Shown piece after piece: positions 1-4,886 of a stretch of DNA of 6,092 nt. Numbering within the stretch: position 1 is the first letter of the stretch; the number at the start of each line of letters is the position of its first letter. The notes beneath the pieces were generated by a model. It saw nothing but the letters and a program-made list of their open reading frames with translations. It was not told the origin of the DNA and did no database searches. The DNA is from JBBSHE01 sp038253325 (GTDB lineage Bacteria; Actinomycetota; Actinomycetes; Propionibacteriales; Nocardioidaceae), in NCBI GenBank assembly GCA_038253325.1, contig JBBSHE010000081.1, positions 1 to 6,092 of the forward strand. The letters run 5' to 3'. Made by a program: the position numbers and the translations under genes.

Positions 1-65
1 GGCTGCTCGTCGACGATCCCGACACTCCGGTCGGCGTGTTCGTCCTGGGTAGGTCGGCGGCTCAT
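1..65 (-). CDS. comEC: Probable ComEC/Rec2 DNA-uptake channel, N-terminal fragment
   Basis: Only the first 21 codons lie in the window (MSRRPTQDEHADRSVGIVDE...); the gene runs off the left edge. The ATG at 65-63 overlaps the comEA stop in an ATGA arrangement, so the two are probably translationally coupled. The visible residues carry no diagnostic motif. The assignment rests on gene order: a gene directly downstream of comEA in actinobacteria is usually comEC, a polytopic membrane protein that takes single-stranded DNA across the cytoplasmic membrane. The polar, charged start is compatible with a cytoplasmic N-terminus ahead of the first membrane segment. It could be another gene, or comEC could start further left. 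Confidence 0.55.
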   Translation of the reverse strand, partial: MSRRPTQDEHADRSVGIVDEQ

Positions 66-955
66 ACATAGACGAAGGCCCTGATGTCGGCGAGCGTCGC
101 GTCACCGATCCCCGACACCTCGAGCAGTTCGTCGACCGTTGTGAACCGACCGTTCTGTGCACGCCAGGAGATGATCGCCGACGCCGTCACCGGCCCGATG
201 CCGGGAAGCTCCTCGAGCTGCGTCTGAGTGGCCGAGTTCAAGTCCATCGGTGCCGGGGCGGTGGAGACGACAGTCGAAGGCGACCCGGCTGTCGTGATCT
301 CGCCGCCAAGAGGGCCGATGCTCGCTGGCCGGACTCCCACCAGGATCTGCTCGCCGTCGACCAGCAGCCGTGCCAGGTTCAGCGACCGCAGGCTCACGCC
401 GGGACGACCTCCCCCTGCAGCTTCGATCGCGTCGACCACTCGGGAACCCTGGGCGAGTTCGACGATGCCGGGCCGCCGAACCTTGCCCTCCACGTCGACG
501 ATCAACGTCGGTGTCGTTCCACCGGTCGACGGACCCGGCACATCGGCGGAACCGGTCGCAGGCGGCGGGGTCGAGCCGCTGACCGGGACTGTCGTCCGTA
601 TTGATGTGTCGCGGGTCGCGACAGGTACGACGTGCGGCCGCGAACGCCACCACATCCAACCCGTCACGGCAACCAGCATGATCAGGATCGCAACGGTGAC
701 CGCGACCTGGTCCGTCGACCATGCCCAGCGGCTGAAGCCTTGCTGGCCCGAACGGCGGCGGCGCGCGTGGTATCCGCTTCGAGCCGGAGCGGTCGTCGCC
801 GCTGCGTCGGCGTGGTGAGCGGTCACCCGATCGCCCGGTGGCCGGGAGGGACGGTCGCTACCCGCCGATGTGGCGGCGAGCTCCGCGCTCAGCTGGTCAA
901 GCCGACGTCGCGCTGCCAAGACGACATCGGCGTCGGGTCTATGACGGCGAAACAT
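62..955 (-). CDS. comEA: ComEA-type membrane-anchored DNA-binding competence protein
   Basis: A 297-aa protein (MFRRHRPDAD... to ...ADIRAFVYV) that would bind incoming double-stranded DNA outside the membrane and hand it to ComEC. Domains in order: a basic, low-complexity cytoplasmic part (about 1-82); one membrane helix (about 83-103, VAVTVAILIMLVAVTGWMWW); a Ser/Thr/Pro/Gly-rich linker (about 104-147); an SLBB-type domain (about 149-208, LIVDVEGKVRRPGIVEL); and a C-terminal tandem helix-hairpin-helix DNA-binding domain (about 237-297) with hairpins LPGIGPVTA and VSGIGDATL and the hallmark start MDLNSATQTQLEELPGIG. The frame stays open 42 codons upstream, but the ATG at 955-953 is preferred: a TATGTT -10-like box ends 8 bases before it, suggesting leaderless expression, and no good Shine-Dalgarno is visible. 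It overlaps the probable comEC by 4 bases. Family and architecture are secure; the exact start is less so. Confidence 0.93.
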   Translation of the reverse strand: MFRRHRPDADVVLAARRRLDQLSAELAATSAGSDRPSRPPGDRVTAHHADAAATTAPARSGYHARRRRSGQQGFSRWAWSTDQVAVTVAILIMLVAVTGWMWWRSRPHVVPVATRDTSIRTTVPVSGSTPPPATGSADVPGPSTGGTTPTLIVDVEGKVRRPGIVELAQGSRVVDAIEAAGGGRPGVSLRSLNLARLLVDGEQILVGVRPASIGPLGGEITTAGSPSTVVSTAPAPMDLNSATQTQLEELPGIGPVTASAIISWRAQNGRFTTVDELLEVSGIGDATLADIRAFVYV

Positions 956-1107
956 GTCCGCAGAACATAGACGACCGAAGCGCTGACGGCCGCCGTTTCG
1001 TTCGACTGTGGACGAGTCAGCGCTTCCGGGCTCGTGTGGACAACCTGGCGACTCCCCGGCGACCGGCGTCGACATCAGCATCCCGAAGGGGCGATATCGT
1101 CGCGCGC
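956..1107. promoter_or_regulatory. Divergent comEA/degV promoter region
   Basis: This 152-bp gap separates the comEA and degV starts, so both genes must be transcribed outward from it. On the minus strand TATGTT (969-964) lies just before the comEA ATG. On the plus strand TATCGT (1095-1100) lies 7 bases before the degV ATG. Both match TAnnnT, and their spacing would put transcription starts at or within about 2 bases of the start codons. Neither has a convincing -35 hexamer; TCGACA at 1069-1074 is too far (20 bp) from the degV box to be compelling. Two DnaA-box-like 9-mers lie between them. Confidence 0.5.
1035..1043 (-). promoter_or_regulatory. DnaA-box-like 9-mer (perfect TTGTCCACA)
   Basis: The plus strand reads TGTGGACAA, the reverse complement of TTGTCCACA, the DnaA box typical of high-GC actinobacteria. 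A near copy, TGTGGACGA (one mismatch), lies 28 bp upstream at 1007-1015 in the same orientation. The pair sits between the divergent comEA and degV promoters. Two boxes do not make an origin; regulatory binding or titration of DnaA is possible. The match is seen in the sequence; binding is inference. Confidence 0.35.
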
Positions 1108-2040
1108 ATGGCCGTCGCGATCGTCACCGACTCGACGGCAACGCTGCCACCATGGACCGTCGAGCGACACCGGATCACGGTCGTACCGCTGCATGTGGTC
1201 ATCGGCTCGACGGCGTACGACGAAGGCACCGAGCTCTCCCCCGCCCAGGTCGCAGAGGCGCTGCAGGAGTCACTGCCCGTGAACACGAGCCGGCCCTCGC
1301 CGGAGGAGTTCGTTCAGGTGTACGAGAAGGCGATGGCCGACGGCGCGGGCGAGATCGTCTCGATCCATCTGTCGGGCGAGATGTCCGGAACCTTCGAGTC
1401 GGCCCAGATGGCCGCGCGCAGATGTGAGATCCCCGTCCATACCGTGGACTCGCGGCTGATCGGGATGGGCACCGGCTTCGCCGTGGTCGCCGCTGCCCGG
1501 GCGATCGAGTGCGGCCGGACGGCGGTGGAGGCGGCCGCGGCGGCGCAGCGCTCAGCAGCGGAGACGACGGCGCTGTTCTACGTGGACACCCTCGAGTACC
1601 TGCGGCGCGGCGGCCGGATCGGTGCCGCCGCGGCCCTGGTCGGCTCGGCGCTCGCGATGAAACCGCTGCTGCGGCTCTCCGACGGGCGGATCGTGCCGCT
1701 CGAGAAGGTCCGCACCAAGGGTCGGGCGTTGGCCCGGCTCGAGGAGCTCGCGGTCCGGGCCGCCGACAGGCGCGACGTCCAGGTGGCGGTCTCACACCTC
1801 GCCAGTCCCGCCAGCGCCGCCGCGCTGGCGGAGCGGCTCAGGTCGCGGATCGGCAGGCACCGGACACCGGCCGACGATGAGGCGCAGCTGCCCGACGACG
1901 AGGAAACTCGGCTGCCCGACGACGACATCGCGATCGGTGAGGTGGGCGCCGTCATCGGCGCCCACGTCGGCCCCGGCATGCTCGCCGTGGTCATCGCCCC
2001 CACCCCAAGCCGACTCTGGCGCGCTGACGTCCCACGTTAA
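1108..2040 (+). CDS. DegV family fatty-acid-binding protein (FakB-like)
   Basis: A 310-aa cytosolic protein starting MAVAIVTDSTATL. DegV/FakB proteins hold one fatty acid between two lobes and present it to the kinase FakA, giving acyl-phosphate for lipid synthesis. Family marks in order: TDSTA (7-11); NTSRPSPEEF (59-68), with T60 matching the ligand-contact Thr; HLSGEMSGTF (87-96), with S93 in the carboxylate-binding position known from FakB; DTLEYLRRGGRIG (160-172); and GAVIGAHVGPG (280-290), with the conserved His at 286. Unusual is an acidic insertion at 254-273 between a helix and the strand DIAIGEV, built of 8-residue repeats. The ATG at 1108 starts exactly at the conserved TDST strand. 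The frame is open upstream but overlaps comEA and lacks homology-like sequence. No good Shine-Dalgarno is visible, and TATCGT 7 bases upstream suggests a leaderless mRNA. The stop lies inside a palindrome. No FakA gene is in the window, and the ligand cannot be read from the sequence. Confidence 0.92.
   Translation: MAVAIVTDSTATLPPWTVERHRITVVPLHVVIGSTAYDEGTELSPAQVAEALQESLPVNTSRPSPEEFVQVYEKAMADGAGEIVSIHLSGEMSGTFESAQMAARRCEIPVHTVDSRLIGMGTGFAVVAAARAIECGRTAVEAAAAAQRSAAETTALFYVDTLEYLRRGGRIGAAAALVGSALAMKPLLRLSDGRIVPLEKVRTKGRALARLEELAVRAADRRDVQVAVSHLASPASAAALAERLRSRIGRHRTPADDEAQLPDDEETRLPDDDIAIGEVGAVIGAHVGPGMLAVVIAPTPSRLWRADVPR
1867..1938 (+). repeat. Three-copy 24-bp in-frame repeat (acidic 8-aa unit) in degV
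   Basis: The three units encode PADDEAQL, PDDEETRL and PDDDIAIG (residues 254-277). Units 2 and 3 share a perfect 15-nt word, GCTGCCCGACGACGA, at 1887-1901 and 1911-1925, exactly 24 bp apart. The third unit merges into the conserved strand leading to GEVGAVIGAHVGPG, so the repeat looks like an expanded surface loop rather than a new domain. It keeps the reading frame. Confidence 0.8.
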
Positions 2041-2136
2041 CGTGGGAAGTCTGCACTTCACCCAGATAATTGCGTGGGTGAAGTGCAGACTTCCCAGGTA
2101 AACCTGGGAAAGCAGACGGCCACCCGGGACGTCAGC
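2023..2136. repeat. Nested palindromic element between convergent degV and leuS; possible bidirectional terminator
   Basis: Several perfect symmetries are nested. The core is a 22-bp perfect stem (2043-2064 with 2075-2096) around the 10-nt loop GATAATTGCG. At its left is an 18-bp perfect palindrome, TCCCACGTTAACGTGGGA (2030-2047); at its right are 9-bp arms around AA, TTCCCAGGT/ACCTGGGAA (2091-2110). An outer 11-bp inverted repeat, GCTGACGTCCC (2023-2033) with GGGACGTCAGC (2126-2136), encloses everything. Each arm of the core also carries GAAGT-N4-ACTTC and can fold on itself. The degV stop TAA (2038-2040) is in the left palindrome and the leuS stop (2134-2132) in the outer right arm. Position between convergent genes suits a bidirectional terminator, although no U-tract follows. 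The complexity equally suits a dispersed palindromic (REP or MITE-like) element. Confidence 0.8.
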
Positions 2137-4627
2137 CGAGGACGAAGTTGACCAGCTTCGGTGCCCGGACGATGACCTTCCGGACGGCGGAACCGCCAAT
2201 GGCCCGCTGCACGGCCGGATCGGCCCGGGCGCGGATCTCCAGGTCCACGTCCGACGTGTCCGGCGCGACCTCCATCCGGCTCCGTACCTTGCCCTGCACC
2301 TGCACGACACACGTCACCGTCTCCGCGACCAGCAAGGCGGGGTCGGCACGCGGCCAGCCCGCGGTTGCGACCGACGGCTCGTGGCCCAACCGCTCCCACA
2401 TCTCCTCGGCGGTGTACGGCGCGAACAGGCTCAGGACGACCGCCACGGCCTCGGCCGCTTCGCGAACGGCCGGGTCCCGCGCCCCGGACCCCGAATCGAT
2501 GGCCTTGCGCGTCGCGTTGACCAGCTCCATCATCCGAGCCACGACGACGTTGAAACGCTGTCCCTCGAGTAGCTGGGTGGCCTCGTGAATCACATGGTGG
2601 GTCGTCCGGCGCAGTGACTCGTCTCCGCCGGCCGGGTCCACGCCGACAGTGCTCGCCACGTCCCCGGCCAGCCGCCAGGCACGCTGCAGGAACCGCAGCG
2701 TTCCGGCCGGGGACAGGTCAGCCCAGTCGATGTCGTCCTCAGGGGGTCCAGCGAACACCATCGTCAGCCGCACTGCGTCGACGCCGTACTCGTCGATCTG
2801 CTCGCCCAGGTCGACGCCGTTGCCCAACGACTTCGACATCGACCGGCCCTGGTTGATCACCTGGCCCTGGTTCAGCAGCCGGGTGAACGGCTCGAGGAAG
2901 TCGACCATCCCGAAGTCGTACAGCGCCTTGGTCAGGAACCGCGAGTACAGCAAGTGGCCGGTCGCGTGCTCGATCCCACCGATGTACTGGTCGGCGGGCA
3001 GCCACCGCTTGACCGCTTCGGCGTCGAACGGACCGCCCTGGTACGACACGTTCGGGTACCGCAGGAAGTACCACGACGAGTCGACGAACGTGTCCATCGT
3101 ATCGGTGTCTCGGCTTGCCGGACCGCCGCACCGAAGACACTCGACGTTGACCCAGTCGGTTGCTGCGGCCAACGGGGACACCCCCTTGGGCTGCAGATCG
3201 TGTCCACGCAGGTCGGGCAGCCGGACGGGCAGGTCCTCCTTGGGTATCGGCGCCTCGCCGCACGCGGAGCAATGCACGATCGGGATCGGCGCGCCCCAAT
3301 ACCGCTGCCGCGACAGCAGCCAGTCGCGCAGGCGGAAGTTGACGGTGCCACGCCCGACACCCTTTGACTCCAGCCAGTCGACGATGGCTCGCTTCGCCTC
3401 AACGACGTCCAGCCCGTCCAGGCTGATCTCGGCGTTGGCAGAGTTGATGGCCGGGCCGTCACCGATGTACGCCTCGCCGGCGAAGCCGGATGGCGGCTGC
3501 ACGGTCCGTACGATCGGCAGGTCGAACGCCCTGGCGAAGTCCCAGTCGCGCTGGTCCTGGCCAGGCACCGCCATGATCGCGCCGGTGCCGTAGTCGGCCA
3601 GCACGTAGTCGGCCGCGTACACGGGGATCTGGCCGCTGGTCGCCGGGTTGATCGCGTGGACCCCCAGGAACACACCGGTCTTGGGCCGCTCGGTGGCCAT
3701 CCTCTCGATCTCGGACTCTTGTCCGACCCGTTCGCGGTACGCCTCGAACTCCGGACGTTGTTCGTCTGTGACCAGCTCGTCCGCCAGCGCGGCATCGACG
3801 GCGACGACGAAGAACGTCGCCCCGAACACGGTGTCCGGCCGGGTCGTGAACACGGTCACCGGCTCACGGCGCCGTTGGCCATCGGGACCCTCGATCGGGA
3901 AGTCGATCTCGGCGCCCTCGGAGCGGCCGATCCAGTTGCGCTGCATGGTCAAGACCGGGTCGGGCCACTTGCCCTCCAGGTCTGCCATGTCGTCCAGCAG
4001 CCGTTGGGCGTAGGCGGTGATCTTGAAGAACCACTGGGTCAAGTTGCGCTTCGTGACCGGAGTCCCACAGCGCTCACACGCGCCCGCGATCACCTGCTCG
4101 TTGGCAAGCACGGTCTGGTCTCTCGGGCACCAGTTGACCGGGGACGCCTTGCGGTACGCCAGGCCGTGCTCGTACAACAGCAGGAACAGCCACTGGGTCC
4201 ACTTGTAGTACGTCGGGTCAGACGTGTGCAGCCGGGTCCGCCAGTCGAACGAGAGCCCGTACCGCCGAAACGACTCGGCCTGCGTCTCGATGTTCTTGCC
4301 GGTCCAGACGGCCGGGTTTTCGTTGCGCCTGATCGCCGCGTTCTCGGCCGGCAGCCCGAACGAGTCCCACCCGATCGGGTGCAGCACGTCGTAGTCCTGC
4401 TGGAACCAGTACCGGGCGACGACGTCGCCGATCGCGAACGCCTCGGCATGGCCCATGTGCAGGTCACCCGACGGATACGGGTACATGTCGACGATGTAGC
4501 GGCGCTCGCGCGAGCCGTCGTCGTCGGCCTCGAAGTGGTCGAGCTCGCCCCAGACCTTCAACCACTTCTCCTGAGTCGCGGCGACGTCGTACGTCTCGCG
4601 CCCTGAACGTCCGTCGTGGTCGGTCAT
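2132..4627 (-). CDS. leuS: Leucyl-tRNA synthetase, class I
   Basis: An 831-aa cytosolic enzyme that charges tRNA-Leu with leucine using ATP. The Rossmann fold carries YPYPSGDLHMGH (HIGH-type motif HMGH, 57-60). A zinc-type cluster is C167, C184, C187. The CP1 editing domain shows TTRPDTVFGATF (261-272) and GTGAIMAVPGQDQRDWDFA (347-365), including the conserved Asp (D361) used in editing; the usual His of PGHDQRD is Gln here (357). CxxC pairs at 453/456 and 497/500 may bind a second zinc. The catalytic domain closes with DSSWYFLRY (517-524) and the KMSKS loop, here SMSKS (596-600). The leucine-specific insertion that precedes KMSKS in E. coli LeuRS is absent. An anticodon-binding helical domain (about 675-750) and a small C-terminal domain (about 770-831) follow. 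The ATG at 4627 has AAGGAG 10 bases upstream. The frame stays open upstream to 4816, but only by reading through the attenuator terminator. Confidence 0.98.
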   Translation of the reverse strand: MTDHDGRSGRETYDVAATQEKWLKVWGELDHFEADDDGSRERRYIVDMYPYPSGDLHMGHAEAFAIGDVVARYWFQQDYDVLHPIGWDSFGLPAENAAIRRNENPAVWTGKNIETQAESFRRYGLSFDWRTRLHTSDPTYYKWTQWLFLLLYEHGLAYRKASPVNWCPRDQTVLANEQVIAGACERCGTPVTKRNLTQWFFKITAYAQRLLDDMADLEGKWPDPVLTMQRNWIGRSEGAEIDFPIEGPDGQRRREPVTVFTTRPDTVFGATFFVVAVDAALADELVTDEQRPEFEAYRERVGQESEIERMATERPKTGVFLGVHAINPATSGQIPVYAADYVLADYGTGAIMAVPGQDQRDWDFARAFDLPIVRTVQPPSGFAGEAYIGDGPAINSANAEISLDGLDVVEAKRAIVDWLESKGVGRGTVNFRLRDWLLSRQRYWGAPIPIVHCSACGEAPIPKEDLPVRLPDLRGHDLQPKGVSPLAAATDWVNVECLRCGGPASRDTDTMDTFVDSSWYFLRYPNVSYQGGPFDAEAVKRWLPADQYIGGIEHATGHLLYSRFLTKALYDFGMVDFLEPFTRLLNQGQVINQGRSMSKSLGNGVDLGEQIDEYGVDAVRLTMVFAGPPEDDIDWADLSPAGTLRFLQRAWRLAGDVASTVGVDPAGGDESLRRTTHHVIHEATQLLEGQRFNVVVARMMELVNATRKAIDSGSGARDPAVREAAEAVAVVLSLFAPYTAEEMWERLGHEPSVATAGWPRADPALLVAETVTCVVQVQGKVRSRMEVAPDTSDVDLEIRARADPAVQRAIGGSAVRKVIVRAPKLVNFVLG

Positions 4628-4637
4628 CGGTCCTCGT

Positions 4638-4643
4638 CTCCTT
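4638..4643 (-). promoter_or_regulatory. leuS Shine-Dalgarno AAGGAG
   Basis: AAGGAG on the minus strand lies 10 bases before the ATG at 4627-4625. It is the strongest ribosome-binding site in the window and decides the leuS start over the longer open frame. Confidence 0.8.
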
Positions 4644-4666
4644 CGAAGTCGCTGCCAGCTCGGTCG

Positions 4667-4681
4667 GCCCGGGCTCCGGGC
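4667..4681 (-). other. GC-rich hairpin in leuS 5' UTR
   Basis: The minus strand reads GCCCGG-AGC-CCGGGC, a 6-bp perfect stem with a 3-nt loop, starting two bases after the U-tract of the attenuator terminator. It may protect the 5' UTR or fold with the leader. No function is shown. Confidence 0.5.
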
Positions 4682-4683
4682 AC

Positions 4684-4708
4684 AAAAAAGCCCCTCTTCG
4701 CGAGGGGC
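4684..4708 (-). terminator. Intrinsic terminator of the leuS attenuator
   Basis: The minus strand reads GCCCCTC-GCGAA-GAGGGGC followed by TTTTTT (4689-4684): a 7-bp perfect GC-rich stem, 5-nt loop and U6 tract, a textbook intrinsic terminator and rare in such GC-rich DNA. It lies between a Leu-codon leader peptide and leuS, 57 bases before the leuS ATG, so its likely job is premature termination of leuS transcription. In the other direction no T-tract follows. Confidence 0.9.
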
Positions 4709-4744
4709 AGCCGCACTGAGGATCGGACGTCGATCAGCGCGGCT
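4709..4744 (-). promoter_or_regulatory. Leader stem (11 bp) overlapping the leader-peptide stop
   Basis: In RNA sense AGCCGCGCUGA (4744-4734) pairs with UCAGUGCGGCU (4719-4709): 11 bp with one G-U pair. The loop holds a further small stem, UCG-ACGUC-CGA. The 5' arm spans the last codons and the stop of the leader peptide; the 3' arm ends exactly where the terminator stem begins. A ribosome at the stop codon would block this stem, while one stalled on the Leu codons would leave it free. That makes it ribosome-position-sensitive. It abuts rather than overlaps the terminator, so how it acts is unclear. Confidence 0.65.
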
Positions 4745-4769
4745 CGATAAGAAGCAGGGACTTCCGCAT
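4734..4769 (-). CDS. Leucine-rich leader peptide of leuS (MRKSLLLIEPR)
   Basis: A 12-codon reading frame: ATG CGG AAG TCC CTG CTT CTT ATC GAG CCG CGC TGA. Three Leu codons stand in a row at positions 5-7, followed by Ile. It is followed by a stem, an intrinsic terminator and leuS, the arrangement of ribosome-mediated attenuation. Leucine leader-peptide attenuators have been predicted before leuS in some Streptomyces, which supports the call. No Shine-Dalgarno precedes the ATG. Instead TACGAT ends 6 bases before it, so transcription probably begins at the A of the ATG and the peptide is translated from a leaderless RNA. CTT is an uncommon Leu codon in high-GC genomes, and two adjacent CTT codons could sharpen the stall. 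The peptide itself is unlikely to have another role. Confidence 0.85.
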   Translation of the reverse strand: MRKSLLLIEPR

Positions 4770-4775
4770 GACACC

Positions 4776-4781
4776 ATCGTA
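4776..4781 (-). promoter_or_regulatory. -10 box (TACGAT) of the leuS leader transcript
   Basis: The minus strand reads TACGAT, a full match to TAnnnT. Six bases separate it from A4769, the first base of the leader-peptide ATG, which is the normal distance to a transcription start. No clear -35 hexamer is seen at 16-19 bp spacing, as is common in actinobacterial promoters. Confidence 0.65.
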
Positions 4782-4832
4782 GCCCAATTTCGCGGATGCG
4801 GACGATCTTGCTCCACGCGCGCTATCGCCCGC

Positions 4833-4860
4833 TGTGGATAGACTCGCCCGGATTCGGGCG
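4833..4860 (+). promoter_or_regulatory. Possible promoter and 5' UTR hairpin of the secreted-protein gene
   Basis: TAGACT at 4839-4844 fits TAnnnT and would start transcription near 4851, about 36 bases before the ATG at 4887. It is followed by the hairpin CGCCCG-GATT-CGGGCG (4845-4860), which would then fall partly upstream of the start. TGTGGATAG (4833-4841), one mismatch from a DnaA box, overlaps it. No -35 hexamer is visible. The rest of 4782-4886 shows nothing further. Confidence 0.3.
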
Positions 4861-4886
4861 GTCCCTCACGAAACGGAAATCACGAC

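Noticed and set aside
941..972. LexA (SOS) box near the comEA start
   Set aside because: The stretch around GAAACATGTCCG resembles half a site, but the second GTTCG half is missing.
956..1081. In-frame upstream extension of comEA by 42 codons
   Set aside because: It would fill the divergent promoter region and shows no domain-like content; MFRRHRPD is a more typical start. It remains possible but is less likely.
838..1107. In-frame upstream extension of degV by 90 codons
   Set aside because: It overlaps comEA on the other strand, has arginine-rich low-complexity content, and the conserved DegV fold begins at the ATG at 1108.
2030..2047. parS site or repressor operator at the 18-bp palindrome
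   Set aside because: It does not match the parS core TGTTTCACGTGAAACA, and its place at a gene end within a larger hairpin makes an operator less likely.
2649..4606. Long plus-strand open frames opposite leuS (for example 2649-3593 and 3656-4606)
   Set aside because: They mirror leuS codons in high-GC DNA where stops are rare on the opposite strand; they have no recognisable domains or start signals.
4684..4781. T-box riboswitch or actinobacterial LEU element before leuS
   Set aside because: No T-box specifier stem or UGG-type antiterminator bulge is visible in this short leader, and LEU pseudoknots belong to leuA. The Leu-codon frame plus terminator explains the region better.
4628..4816. 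In-frame N-terminal extension of leuS by 63 codons
   Set aside because: It reads through the leader region and the terminator stem and U-tract, its sequence is unlike any LeuRS N-terminus, and AAGGAG sits correctly before the ATG at 4627.
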